This document shows positions 35,969-48,822 of a DNA stretch of 64,000 bases, piece by piece. The DNA lies in the NCBI GenBank assembly GCA_902806575.1, contig CADCXD010000019.1, forward strand, positions 62,001-126,000, in the 5' to 3' direction. Numbering within the stretch: the stretch's first letter is position 1; each line of letters opens with the position of its first letter. The position numbers and the translations under genes are program-made. The DNA comes from Jackrogersella multiformis (taxonomy: Eukaryota; Ascomycota; Sordariomycetes; Xylariales; Hypoxylaceae). A model generated the notes under the pieces. It made no database searches. It was not told the DNA's origin and saw only the letters and a list, made by a program, of their open reading frames with translations.

Positions 35969-37008
35969 TTATTGGTTCGCGCCACCCTGTGAGAAGTTCA
36001 TGCTGTAGCCGCCAGTCTTTTCGTCTTTGACCATTTGGAAATTTTCCGTGTTGAGACCGAAGGGTTTCAAAATCCCGTTTCCAAGCTGCGCATATTCTGT
36101 CAGTGACTCGTGACTCCATTCGCCATAAGACATCTATCCCTCTCTGTTCTGCAACGAAGTGGAATACTCACATCCTTCAACTTCCCCCACATCTCCGACA
36201 TCTCCTTCTCCTGAGCTGCCTTGGTTCTCGCGGGGAGAGTTCTTAGTTGCGTCTGGACAATCTTCCGATCCGCAACGCTGAGATTTGGCATGGCCGATAA
36301 AGCTTTATAGTCCTCCTCAGCACCAGCTAAATTTGACCAGCCGCCAATTTCACTCTTTGCCCTGGCTCGTCTCATCAAGGCTTTTGCTCTAATCCTGATG
36401 ATATCCTCTTGTCGTTTTCGTCTTGTGGCCTCGGCAGAAGTCTCCTCCTTCGCGGCAGGGGCGCTCTTTTGGGCTCCAGAACTGACGATCTCCTCTTCGA
36501 TATCATCATCCTCGGTGTTTTTTTTCTGCTGTTCTTCTTCGGTTTGTTTCTTGGCAGCTTCCGCTTTCTCCAGACGACCCAAACCATCGATAGAGTCTGT
36601 AGCAGCCTTGATGGCTTCCTTCCATTGTTCAAGCTTCAGGTGACATGCGGCAATGTTGGATTTCAGGACAGCAAGCTCGTAGTCTAAATAGTGTGGGCAT
36701 ATGGAAGTAGCTTCTTCGTACTTGATGATGGCGTTCTCGTATTTGGCCGAAGAGAATAACGCATTCGCTTCGGATTTCTTATCGTTGGATTCTCCTAGAA
36801 GGCTCTAAGCAGTAGGCATAGGTATCAGTTAATAACATTCTATATGATAAGAGTATATAAGTATTTTATTATAAAATGATGCATATACCGCTTCTTCTTC
36901 TGGAGCAAACTTCTCGAGTATTGCCGACTCTTCATCGGGATCTTGATTTGCGGTTTGTAATTTGGGCTGGTCGGGTTCCGTCTTTCTTGTTTTTGACAAA
37001 TCAGCCAT
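35969..37008 (-). CDS. TPR co-chaperone-like protein (TTC1-type)
   Basis: Predicted cytosolic protein-protein adaptor with a three-repeat tetratricopeptide domain, resembling animal TTC1. Model: complement(join(35969..36085, 36172..36804, 36889..37008)), 289 aa, all three exons in phase 0. The N-terminal 40 residues are polar. TPR 1 is EANALFSSAKYENAIIKYEE, TPR 2 is SNIAACHLKLEQWKEAIKAA, then an acidic/Gln-rich linker (about residues 120-165), then a third repeat around IRAKALMRRARAKSEI. The C-terminal block LGNGILKPFGLNTENFQM is characteristic of this orthologous group. Partner proteins cannot be told from sequence; Hsp70/Hsp90 clients are an inference from the family. Confidence 0.85.
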
Positions 37009-37490
37009 ATCTTCATAGCGGAAAGCTCCAAAAGTTGAGAGTCAGGATGTGAATATCACAAATATGAATAATGAATGTTTAAATTAGGAGTAACGTTAGG
37101 GATAGATCAATTTCCAGCTTTGTTTTTCTACCAGCCCTATGAACCTTTTTTTGGGAATACATGTGACATTTATCATAGGACCTAAGAAAAGGAGTATCTT
37201 CAACCAGGGTCTCTGGGTCTCTGGGTCCCTTACACTAAAACTCAGGACAACCCTGGACACCGTACAAGAGTGGAGAAATACCCCGCATGACTGTACCGCC
37301 CCGCCATAAATTCAATTAAGAGAACCAATATTTCTAACCCCTCCTCCTCCTCCTCCTCCTTTGATAGGTACATACCTTATGTACCTAGGTAGGTAGTGGT
37401 ACCTTTCTTAGTGCCAAACGGTCCTCAATATAAACAACTCCAGATCATATTTCTCAAATTGCAGTCCTGCAACGACATAGTGTATACACC
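37009..37490. other. Divergent promoter region (TPR protein / HAD phosphatase)
   Basis: Contains a (CTC)n tract (37340-37361), a GTACCTAGGTAGGTAG array (about 37380-37397) and a TATAAA element at 37429-37434 that lies 57 bp before the HAD start codon. No gene. Confidence 0.55.
37429..37434 (+). promoter_or_regulatory. TATA-box-like element upstream of HAD phosphatase
   Basis: TATAAA located 57 bp upstream of the ATG at 37491, which is the only ATG between it and the coding region. Position is plausible but close for a core promoter. Confidence 0.35.
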
Positions 37491-38475
37491 ATGGCGCCTC
37501 GCACAGAGCAAGTACCTCTGTTTGTAAATAGTTGCATAGTCCAAAGCTAACATCCAACCTCCCCAAAGCTTCCCGCCCATAAGAGCTTGTCTATTTGACA
37601 TGGACGGCCTCCTACTTGACACAGAAGACCTGTACACGCTATGTATAAATCTGATTCTCGAGAAGTACGGCCGGGCATCGCTTCCGTGGTCCATCAAGGC
37701 GAAGTTACAAGGACGGCCTGGTCCCGAAGCGAACGCCCTCTTCCACGATTGGGCCCAACTTCCTGTCTTGGAATCCGACTACCTCACTCAGCTAACCGCC
37801 TTGCAGCAGCAACACTTCCCCACCGCAAAACCTTTGCCGGGAGTTGAAAAGTTGCTCGGCGACCTGGGGAGGACGAGATGGTGGGATTTAAAAGACCAGA
37901 ACGGCGTGCATAACGGAGAGAAGGGCGACGGTAACGGGCACGGGGCCCAAAGAGTTCATATTGCGCTAGCAACGAGTAGCAATTCGGGAAATTTTGCGGT
38001 CAAAACATCTAGGTGGGCCGAGCTGTTCTCCGTGTTCGAGTCTCATCGGAGGGTCCTAGGTGACGACAGGCGCATCCAGCCCGGCCATGGCAAGCCGCTC
38101 CCGGATATATACCTGCTCGCGCTAAAGACAATCAACGATAGCCTTGACGAAGGTGAGAAGTCAATTACACCTGAAGAGTGCCTGGTCTTTGAGGACAGTG
38201 TCCCTGGGGTTGAAGCCGGCCGGCGTGCGGGTATGAGAGTTGTATGGTGCCCCCATCCAATGCTGAAGAAAGAATACGAGGGTCGGGAACCAGAGATTCT
38301 AGCTGGGCGCATGGGCGAAGCAGGTGAAATCGATGTGCACCAATTAGGGGAGATCGATGATGGCTGGGCTGATTACTTCCTCGATCTGACCAACTTCCCA
38401 TATGCTAAATATGGAATAACAGTCCCACCTGCCGAGGTAGAATTGGATGCGTCCATGAAGGAGGATAACAAGTGA
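37491..38475 (+). CDS. HAD-superfamily phosphatase (GS1 / pseudouridine-monophosphatase-like)
   Basis: Haloacid-dehalogenase-type phosphohydrolase, subfamily with a helical cap, resembling yeast YKL033W-A and human HDHD1. Model: join(37491..37519, 37569..38475), 311 aa. The 29-nt first exon and a 49-nt intron (donor GTTTGT, branch GCTAAC) were chosen because they alone put the catalytic motif in frame: MAPRTEQVPLFPPIRACLFD, then nucleophile D20 and acid/base D22 of FDMDG. Starting at the later ATG (37600) would delete the nucleophile. Other motifs: ATSSNSG (motif II), GHGKPLPDIYL (Lys motif III) and VFEDSVPGVEAGRRAGM (acidic motif IV). An inserted Gly/Asn-rich loop occurs near residues 105-120. 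Substrate unknown. Confidence 0.88.
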
Positions 38476-38756
38476 CGAACTTTTTGCGCAGGGCGTTAAA
38501 ATCACAGCAGCATAACTATCTGAAGACGCAAACATAGAGCTTAGACTATATCAGCATTATCAGTTTTGGAGTTGTCATAGTCATACAAGGAAATAGAGCA
38601 CCAACAGTGAGCCTGAGTTCCTACTTAGCCTCAGAAATCATAGTCGTATAATTCGACTACCTGCCTACTAACTTGCTCGTGAACGTAAATACACGATACA
38701 ATATGATAAGTAGACTGTTTTCGATGCCGTGGTGAGTCTTCGGGAATAATTAGCTC

Positions 38757-40257
38757 TCAATAGATATCCCACAGGCTGATCTTCCCGTCCTTGCTACCAG
38801 CCGCTAGCCAGTGAGCTTCATTTGCCATTTTAATACGCCGGTCCTTGACACTAAGCTGGCCCGGCTTGGGTAAGGCCACTACAGAAGTAGTGTCCCCGGT
38901 ACCTGAGATGTCAGCAGCAGCCATTCCATTTTTGACTTGCTCGCTAGTATTTTCATTGCGGATATTTCGCTTAGTGTAGTCTAATGCTTGTCCATCAGCT
39001 AATGTCGCAAACGCAACTGTGTAGCAGCCAACTTCGTGCCACTTCAACACCGCCAGCTCGGACATGGTCTTTGTTGAATAGACGCGCACTTTCGAATCCC
39101 ATCCTGCAGTCGCAAATATCTTACCGTCGGATCTGATGCGCAGACCCTGTTGTCCTGAGTGTTTAGTGTTGATAACTTTCAACGGTTGCGTTTCGATATC
39201 CAACTTTGCCTGCCTAGGGGGTATCGTAGACCTAGGCACGGATGAATGAGTGGTAGAGAGCAATGGCGGACTGGAAACTTCAACGCTTTTTCTGTCTGTT
39301 CGATGCTGCGGCTCCTTGATGGGAACAACTGTGGTAGGAACCGGATGCTTTGCGATGACAGCATCGGCACCAGAAGTTAAGAAAAATTCCTTATGAGGGT
39401 CCACATCTAGTGAGAGCACCGGTTGACTATGCACTTGTGCTTTATATAATATATCCCATGTTTCACCCTTTCCAAGTTGCGCTACCACTGCAAGGCCAGA
39501 TTCATAGGCAACGGTAAGGGTTAGGTATCCTTCGTGCCAGAAAAGGCGCAACGACATAACCATACCCTTCTCCTCCACCTTGCTTCCAAGATTAACGGTA
39601 TGCTGGCGAGTTTGACTTGGGAGTTGGAAAATATCAACCTACATGGAACGTGAGCAGCAGAACATATTTCGAGGGATACCCAGTAGACTCACAGCCTCGG
39701 TTACTAGCGTATTAGGAACCGCGATGAGGAGCTCATCGTGAGTATTGTTCGGTGCAGTAGCGCAATACGCAAAAGAACAAAAGTTTAAAGTGTTCACCTC
39801 GAGTATATGCAGAACCCATGGCTGAGTTCGCTCGGGTGCAGATTCATCAAGTGGAAGAATAGTGCTCATCGAGATCTCATCTTGGCTGCCGAGTTTCCAT
39901 ACAACTAGGCGGTTGTCTCTGCCATGCCTGAGAAGTACGTCTTAGTCATCTAATAACCAATAGAGAAGCTAGACTGAAATAAAAACGAGATATAAAGCGC
40001 ATGCTGTGAATTGCGGAATGAGACTAAACATACGTGATTATCTTGTTGTTCCCCCAGTCGGATATGCCGAGGATGGCGCCTGTGTGAGCTCGCCAGACCG
40101 CTCGGGGGCGCATGATAGTCAGATCCCAGAGTACCACGAAGCCATCCGCGTCCCCAGATGCTAGTCTTTGGTTGCTCCTGATGAATGTGGTAACATGCAC
40201 CTGGGTGCGATGACCTCGAAGGACCGACTTAGGCTGTGCAGACTGGTGCTGAGACAT
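38757..40257 (-). CDS. ASA1: ASTRA-associated protein 1, WD40 repeat
   Basis: WD40 beta-propeller component of the ASTRA complex (with Tra1, Rvb1/2 and the TTT proteins), acting in PIKK maturation and chromatin regulation. Model: complement(join(38757..39638, 39693..39927, 40034..40257)), 446 aa. WD repeats seen: LRGHRTQVHVTTFI...VVLWDL, AHTGAILGIS...RLVVWKL (across the first intron), PVLSLDVDPHKEFFLTSGAD, GLRIRSDGKIFATAGWDSKVRVY and HWLAAGSKDGKISLWDIY at the extreme C-terminus, the ASA1 hallmark. A low-complexity Ser/Pro loop is inserted after repeat 5. An in-frame ATG at 40284 would add nine residues. Introns are 106 and 54 nt. Confidence 0.9.
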
Positions 40258-43200
40258 GATTATTTTTTTCGTAGTGCCAGTCAACCGTTCAAAGTTGAGT
40301 TACCTCCCTACCGAGGGACCTAGGTAAAGAATGGTGGAGGTTATTCTAACTAGAGCCTCATCTAATGGACGTTAAGTATTCGTCAAAACTTTCCATGCTC
40401 AGTTTTGGTGATGTCTAAGTGCGGGTAGTTTACTTAGGTACAGTAGGCAGTTAGTTGGTGGGATTCTAAGGTTGAACTGGATAGATCAATATTGGACATT
40501 TAATAATTTACTAAAGCTACGGCCAGCTCTACAGCTCTAGCCGTTCACCCTAGTCTCCCATTTTACTAATCGAATAAAGATGTAAATTCGTTTCGTATCT
40601 ACATATATACTAGGTATGTACCTACCTAGCCCATAAAGTGCATACCTAAATGGTCAGGTACCTACTGAGTAAAGTGGGACTCAGAGATCATTATCGAATT
40701 TATTCTGTACATCCTTTTCAAAAGTAAACACGAAAAATTTGCATTCATTATGATCGAAACAGGATATTGCTAACAATACCTACCTAGCTAGGTATCACAT
40801 TCGGGTTTCCCAAATCCATGGCAGAGGGTTTACTAGGGGATATTAAATATTTCGACAAAGCTGTTTCTCTAGGGGTGGTGAAAGTCCTAGACTCTAACTA
40901 GACTCTAAGCCTGGCTGGCATTGGTCATGCAGGAAGGATTATGACCTCGCCTCTGAGTATGAGGTTCTACAACGCCTCTACCTCTGTCGTTCCTATGCAC
41001 CTTTAGGTATCATATCAAGGAAGCAATACAGTACCAGATAGTACAGGCCCCGCCGAACCTCCCGCTCGACAAGTTACGTTGCTTATTTGACAGAATCGCG
41101 ATTCATCGTCCCGAAAACAACACAAAGTAGCCTCTAAGGTTGTGATACCAAGATGCATACCTACCTACCTAGCTAGGTATCTACCTACCTAAGGTATTCT
41201 ATAGGTATCTAATGGCAGCTTTCACTTAATACATGTATGTATTGTACCATGTTAGATGCAAGCAGCTACCCGCAACAAGCAGCATTGAAGCACATGGCAC
41301 TCGTCGACGAGTATTATTTACCGGGTCCGGCTTTTCACGAACTGGGTCTAAAATTTGGTCTTTTTAATATCGCTTCTATCTCGGTCATGCTCTTTACTGG
41401 TCGAGTTATCTGGCGGCTGGCCTGCTGGCCTACCTAGCAGCCTAGATAGGGCCCTACCTGATACGTATCTGACCTTAGGTACTTGTCAGAAGTTGTTGCT
41501 CGCCTCCAATTCAAGGCACGTGTCATACGTATCCTCACTTTTCTAAAGAATCATCTGACATTATCTGCGTCTCCTCGCGCTACCGTTCAGATTAGCCATT
41601 GGGAACCTGTATCGGCTCTTCTTTGGGGTTTCCTGTGGACTAGGATATCCGGTGGCCTACAATTTAGTAGCTTGGCTGAGAGTCCATACCTTATGCTAAT
41701 GTACAAGGTAGTAAGAGCTTGTGAGCTCTCGGTTCCCGTCGAAACCGGCGAGGAAGCAACTTGATCGGCATTATTAACCCCATAATCTGTCCATTTGCTC
41801 AGACCGGACGGTAGGGGTTTTCGCTTCTTTGCCGAGATCCATCCGGATCGAACGCACCGCACTGCAAGCCAATGTTGGTTGAAACGGAAAACTATTCCAA
41901 TCAAACATCAGCGAAACAATTGTCAGTACCTACCTACCTACCACCTACCTACCTGGTATGCACTATGATAAGCGCCCCGGACCACATTCAAGACAAACAT
42001 GCTTCTTCATTTAGAATACCTATAATAGTTAGTACCTTGATGCAAAGTGCTGCAAAACAATGTAGTGATTCCGCTAGAAACGATTGGGGCTGACCTCCTT
42101 TACACTTATTTATCGCTTTTACTTACCATTACCAAGCATATTGGCGGGGTCTAGATGGCAGCAGTGAGACGATCAAACAGTACCGAAGCTTCACAGCCAC
42201 TCAGCCTCCAGAAGGTATGAGAGGTCGTATTTCTGCATTGCGGCATAACATTCGAAAGAATCATATGTCCAACAAATCGTAATATTTCGGTTGATGCTGG
42301 AAGCAATCCAGCAATCATTTCGTGCATCTAATTTTAGAACCATCTGATACCTAGGTAGTGTACGTTCTTGAAAACATCCACGAGAGGTTTACGACTTACA
42401 TAGTACACTGACCTACCATTGTACCTATTGTATGTACGCAAAAGCTTGGCAGGGACCCGAATGCGAATTTACATAAGTATCTACCTGTGTAGGTAAGCAC
42501 CTCATCGCTCATATGTGATTTGTTTGCAGCTTTTGCCCATGCGTTGCAGCCTTGGAGTGTTTTCAGTTCGGATTTTACCTACTACTTACCTTGTATATAG
42601 TAGTAAAGGTATCCGCTTGAGCCCCCTGGATTTTCTCGGCACCTCTAGGGCTCCTGGAAGCAACTTAAGCCGAAGGACATCTCTAACAAGAGATACTCGT
42701 CCAGAAAGCGGGATGTTACCATGATACTGGGGCAGTGGGGACGCACAGGACACCGAAAAGGGCACGACTCGTGGGAAGTAGTTAGTTTTGACCAATGTAG
42801 TTGGCTAGTTGCCCCCCTAGTCGGATCTGCGTCCAGCTCTGGCTGTCACTAACAAGGGTAAAAGTTAGGAAACATGACAAGGGGTAACGTTTTGGTATTG
42901 AAGGGATCTTACGCCAAAAGCTACCCCTGTAATTATATTAACTGAAGCCTCTTCTTGTAATCCGCAAGTAGGAGAGTGAGATGTATGTACGTCCGTGTTA
43001 TTTCGTTATCCCATCGGTTTTTTTTTTCCCTCTTTCTAGAAAGTCTACGAAATTCGTCGGAGCCTTCTTCAACAAACAACAGACGAACTGTTAAATCATC
43101 TGTCGAATAATATACAACAAGCCATTAACATCAGATGACCATACCTCACTAGTGTAGTGCCATCTACCTACCATCTACCTACCTAGGTATCATCTACTTA

Positions 43201-44757
43201 CCATTGACTTGAATTGCTTCGTCGTCGAATTCTCTTATCAAGCTTCCCGCACGCTACACTAAGAAGAATCTATCTCGATAGCTTCCACTTTAGTCGTGTG
43301 CATTATATGATCATCGTCGTCATCCCGCGTATTATAAGTTATATATACACACATCACTCGGGCCGGGAGCCGTTTTGACTGGAGGTTGTTCTTTTGCCTT
43401 TTAGTTATTTTTATTTTTCTTCTTTAAGCATTGCGGCGCCCCCCTCTTTAACAACCTTGGAACTTAATTACACTGCTGCATGCTACCTACATGCTATATA
43501 CTACGAGCTACATACTAGATACAGGTACATGGCAACATTGAAGGAATATCCGTGACTTCCAAGTTCCTACTCCTTGACCTACCTACATAGGTACCTTCAT
43601 ATCGGGCACCTTCATACCTTCCCATCTCTTCGATACTTTTTAACTTCCGTCTAAACTCTAAATACCTACCTAGGGTACCTATTTCAAATACCACCAGGAC
43701 AGTGCTACCTACATGAAGGCACATATTTACCTAGGGGGTAGGTAGTTACATCAACTCTGGTACTTTTATTTTTATTTTTTTAAACCTTCCAACGTTCCTC
43801 TCACTTCGCTCACCTGCTCACCGACCCAAGCACACATCAAGAGGCTAATTCGATCTAGACCGTTCGGAAATAAGTGTATTAGAGACGCAGGGAGACAAAG
43901 ATAAGAAAAGGAAAAAGGAAGAATAAAAAAAAAAAGAATTATCTGACTGGACTCCCTGGACTTCCTGGTCATCATCTTAAATTGGCACGACATACCCATA
44001 CCACGTACACCACTCGCAACGGTACACCACAGCTTCGCCTAATCGGGAGCTCCCAATCAGCTGGCGCCTTCTCGATCAAACCCCGAGACATTCGGTACCT
44101 ATCCCAAGATTCTGTACCTGAGCTTAATTCTGGAGAATACCTAGGTAGGTAGGCGGCCGCCCGCGTACAGAGCACACACCCAGACACCGTGCCAAAGGAT
44201 CTCGAGGCGTTCAACAGCTTCTATCTATCCCTCCCCCCACCATCCGTGTCCCATTCTCGACAATACCTACCTAGCTAGGTGGACTTATACTTACCCAACA
44301 GATCTCTACCTAACTAGGTAGACATTGTGTATTGATCATCAACGAGGCTGTTGGTAGCAAAAAGAGGGCATTGGCTTCCAATCATAAGTCGCAAAATATA
44401 GTATCTCACCATCTACTCCGTCAGCTCTCCAGGGTTCTAAGCAGAACCACATTTTTTACTTCTTCTCATCGTCAACTCACCCCGCCTAGACAACCTCGTG
44501 CATACGGGGACTTATCTACCGTAGTCCTGGCGGCATACGAAGTCGCCCCGTCGAACCTCCTCGTACCGGGCTACCCACTCGGCGCACATGCGCCATTGAC
44601 GCACCACTATGCCGAGCAGTCCTCGCCGCCGTGCACCGTCAACAGCGGCTTCCCAAGCGATCAGTTCTGCTTCCCTCCGAAGCGCCGGAGGCTCTCTAGC
44701 CCCGCTTCTCCTAACTCCAAGAAGAGCACCTCAGCTAAGTCCGGCAAGGCCGCCGAT
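40258..44757. other. Large gene-poor region upstream of Zn2Cys6 regulator, repeat arrays
   Basis: About 4.5 kb. Only scattered short frames without family resemblance. Palindromic TAGGTA/TACCTA clusters at about 40315-40330, 40605-40630, 40775-40800, 41158-41210, 41925-41965, 43165-43195, 43565-43750, 44140-44160 and 44265-44325. Poly-T/pyrimidine tracts near 43018-43036 and a poly-A run near 43925-43940. The last 400 bases are open in the frame of the downstream factor from 44332, without an ATG, so part may be spliced coding or leader sequence. Confidence 0.6.
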
Positions 44758-47116
44758 ATGACTTCGTCCGATGTCGTGCCAACCAAGAGCAGGAGAGTCA
44801 GGACCGGCTGCTTGACCTGTAGAGAAAGGCATCTCAAATGCGATGAGAATACGCCAGACTGCCTGAATTGTCGGAAGAGCAATAGGGAGTGCAAACGAGG
44901 CGTGCGCCTGAACTTCATCGACATGACCTGCAAGGAGCCACCTTACATACCTATGACGGAAGAGTGGGCGGGTACGTCCCCTTATGCGGGAGGCCGGTAG
45001 ATTCTGCAGGATGCTAACATCAAATTTAGTGCAATTTCAAGACGAGTCCCGTATGATTGCGTCAGAATATAAAGGAGGCGTCAGAAGATATGCCAATTTC
45101 GACTGCCAGCCTGTCACTCCGCCACGGGAATATGATCTCAACCCTACTCCTCAACGACAACCACACCCCATTGAGAATGTGGAACCGCAGAGCAGGGTTG
45201 AGAATAGGCCCGTCACAATGATGCCAACGACACAATCAATTTACTATAGTGACCGGAGCCAGGCACATACAGATCATATGGCAGACAGTCATCTATATTC
45301 GCGTAAGGGAAGTGATGCCTCTTTCATGGCACCTCTAGGCTCTGCACACTCGACAGGATACGGTAACATGGTGTCAGACCCGTTCGGGTCCGTTAAAAAC
45401 GAAGGAAGCCGGGCTCCCTCTCACAACGGGTACAGGAGCAGCGATGTATCCGCCGCAAATTCCGTAGCCGGCTTCACAGGTGTTGGCCCGCCGTCCACCT
45501 TTCGGGGTGGTTCAGGGGATAGTAACGTGGAAGCGGATATTGATGCAGGTATGATGACGCCTTCGAGTGAGAAGTCAGGAGAACGAGAATACCTTAATTC
45601 GCCTGAGGAGTTACGGTTCATGCAGGTCTTTGTATCGGAAGTAGGGGTTTGGATGGACAGTCTCGACAAGGACAAACACTTCTCACGCCTGATTCCGTAT
45701 CATGCGCTCAAATGTCCAATGCTCCTAAACGCGCTTCTTGCATGCGGAGTAAAGCACCTAACTCTTACACAGCAGTACGGCGATGACAAGGCACTCTTCT
45801 ACTACGACACGGCAACAACACAACTGCTGCGCAGCCTGCAGAATCCGGAACGCAACACCGCCGAGTGTGCAGCTACCGCCGTAGTGCTTAACGTGTATGA
45901 GATCATGAGTGAAAAGCCGACGCAGCGAATGAGCCATATCGCAGGTGCGCGGGCGCTCATTCGCGAGTGCGGATGGAACGCCAAGAGCGAGGGCTTGGGC
46001 GCCGCCTGCTTTTGGTTGAACGTGGGCATGGAGCTTCTCTCGTGTCTGGCCTTCAACTGGCAGACAGCATGGGAGCCAGACCAATGGGGCGTCGATATGG
46101 ATTTTAGCACGGAGAAGGATACGGGCGACGCGGAGATTTGGGTCCATCGTATCTTTTATGTCGTGGCCAAAATCGCCAACTTCCGCGCCAGCATTCCCAA
46201 GTTTCAGGAGCCCAGCCCTCACGACGAACAGGTCCGGCTGCAGGCCAGATATGCAGAGTGGCAGCGCCTCAAAAATATGTGTGACAGCTGGAACAACTCG
46301 TGTCCTCGTCCCATGCACCCGTTCGGTTATTTGTATCCTTCCCAGCAGATGGGTGCCAATAATTCGCTATTTCCTAACGTTTGGTATGTCATGTCAATCC
46401 CCGTTCCCGCGGTATCGCCCGCGCTCGTCACTGGTTGTACATACTTAGAACTTGAAGACTAACAATAACACCCAAGGCTTATAAAGCGCGCTGCCATCGT
46501 TGGCAGGCTCCACTACCATACGGCACAATGCCTACTTGCGCAAATCAACCCAATTCTCCCCAAGGATTCCGAGGAGGCGCGCAGCGTACAGCAGCATCAT
46601 GCGCATCAGGTCTGCGGGATCGTGGCGCATACTAAAGACCGTGGCGTCGCCAGCGTCTCGATTCGCTCCCTAGCTATCGTAGCCGAGATTCTAACCGACC
46701 TTGCAGAGCAGCAGGAAGTAGTAGCGATTTTGGAGAGAATCGATCGCGAGACAGGCTGGAAGCTTTCGGGCGTCATCCAGAATCTCAAGAAGATCTGGGG
46801 TTGGGAGAAGATGGGACAGAACGGACTCGCAGCGCAGTTCTTGCCCCTGGCTAATAGCGGTCATAAAACAATGATGGCACTGCCAAAGCGCCAGCAGCAG
46901 ATGGAATCCATCCAGACTACTCGGACTATGACACCCCCGCAACAGCCGATGATGCCGATAGTTTCGCAGTCGGCACCTCAGCAGTTGGCAGCGCCGCGGC
47001 CGGTGCACGTCAATCCGTTGAGTTTTGCCGATTTTAGTCTCCCAAACCACCCATACCAGAATTGGTATGAACCGCCCAGTCGATCAAATGCTTATAATTC
47101 TCAGGGGCTTCTCTAA
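44758..47116 (+). CDS. Zn(II)2Cys6 transcription factor with Fungal_trans_2-like domain
   Basis: Nuclear DNA-binding regulator. Model: join(44758..44971, 45030..46383, 46477..47116), 735 aa. The zinc cluster has spacing C-X2-C-X6-C-X6-C-X2-C-X6-C at residues 18-45 and basic residues before it (KSRRVRTG). Then RGVRLNFID, and across the first intron VQFQDESRMIASEYKGG, a signature of one conserved fungal C6 regulator group. A Ser/Pro/Gln-rich linker leads to the alpha-helical activator domain (about residues 270-600). The C-terminus is Gln/Pro-rich. The start is the first in-frame ATG. The open frame continues upstream to 44332 with coding-like composition, so an N-terminal extension through an upstream spliced exon is possible. 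Targets unknown. Confidence 0.85.
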
Positions 47117-48822
47117 AATGCATGAAAACAAGCAATATTAGAGTAAGCTTCAACAGATATGTGTATATATATATATATATGTTCAAGGGTCAAAAGGGGG
47201 GGCGTCAGTTTGTTGTCGGGCATGAGGGCTGGAATGTTGATACCTCCGGAGGCGGCATATGCGGTGTTTTTCTCTTTGATTTCGTGTCCACTCCTCTTGG
47301 CTGCACATTTCTCTCGCCGGGCGGACGATGAAACTTCACAGCGCCGATAGACGGTGCTTGGAACTGTATGTAGAAAGGATCAGAGCAAATCGGGTCGGGT
47401 CGGAAGCTTGGCATCAACGACGGTTACTTCGCGAGGACTGGGCTTGGGCATTGGATGGGTTAAAGCATCGGAATATGGCTGGGCAATATGCAGTCTGCAA
47501 TCTGTTGGACACCATCACAGTTGTACATAAAATTACGACGGGAACGACGGGACCTATCGAATAGGATGAGCTGTTTCCAAGCATGAGTTTATGAAACCTT
47601 GTGTTCTTGTTAGTATTTATTGTGACATGTTTAATATTAATGCCTTTTGTGCTTCTTGACTACCTAGGTAGGCGATATTGAACAGATCATGATTGTGTTT
47701 ACGTCCGAAGGGCTATACAGCAGTTGGTACACATTAGCAGCGCGCAGCTATGGCGCATAGGACGTCTATAGTATCCCTAATATCGAACAGATATGTTACA
47801 GAGGGAGGTAAAACAATACCTCTCGGCGCCTATTACTATCAGCCTACCTTCTAGGGGGGAGAATATAGCTCAGTGATACCCAGGCAGGAATTTTCAAGTA
47901 GCAATGGATAGGTGATACTGACAATCTTGGCACCGATGCACAACACGCATGTAAGTTACCTCAACGAAACCTCATATCTAAGTAAGGTCTTTCCACGGGG
48001 GGACTAAGGCTTGTGTAAATTACATCTTGATCTGAAATAATAAATAACGAGTCTCTGATGGTCACCTATTTCTATTGGTAAGTGTTTGGGGGGGGAGGTA
48101 GAAGGTCTGAGTACCCCTGAATAAGTCACCGGTCATTTAGCCGCTCAACATGTGCGTAGTATTATTATATGGTACCTATGTATTAATATGAAGTTAGTAG
48201 GCACATGTATGACATAATAATACTTTATTGTTTTGATTAATCGAAAGTCCGCTGGTGTCGTGACATTCGTCATTTTCGTGAAATATTAAGACAGTCTTAT
48301 GTAGATGGAAGTGTAGAGAGGAGAATCGGTTGGAATTTAGGATGAAGGATTATATTTTCTTTTCTATGAGAATAGTTTGTCGTAACTTATACTCGGCCTC
48401 CAGAGCTAGAGGTTTAGGCATATATATATATGTGTGTGTGTGTGTGTACGTGACATAACCATATAGTTCATCATGCTATCTTATAGTCTGGTCATGCAGG
48501 AGAAGTGTTGCTAGTATCTATACTATGGCAAAACTCATGATTGAAGAATAAATTCAAGCTTTTAAATAAACCCCCCTGATTGAATATATATATCCCTTCT
48601 AATATACTAGGTATCATCATAAAGATTAGAACAGGCTGTGTACATTTACTGCTCCCGTCAAAGCGCCATCTTGGCCCCCTATAGTTGGGGGGCTATCGCA
48701 TCATACGTTAGCTTCAAGTAATTTGGTAACTTAGAAAACAGGAACTTCATAGAAACCTATTTTAATACACATACATTTGCACGGTGTAGTAGCTTATCGT
48801 GCCCTATTTGGTCTTCCGTTGA
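47117..48822. other. Intergenic, no gene seen
   Basis: Convergent 3' flanks of the regulator and the SDR. (TA)n at 47163-47180 and an (AT)n(GT)n tract at 48419-48448. The bulk is AT-rich. No coding exon recognised. Confidence 0.6.
48419..48448. repeat. Compound (AT)n(GT)n microsatellite
   Basis: Alternating AT units run directly into GT units. Read directly from the sequence. Confidence 0.9.

Noticed and set aside
45758..46318. 186-codon antisense open frame within the Zn2Cys6 factor
   Set aside because: Shadow of the sense frame; no recognisable domain.
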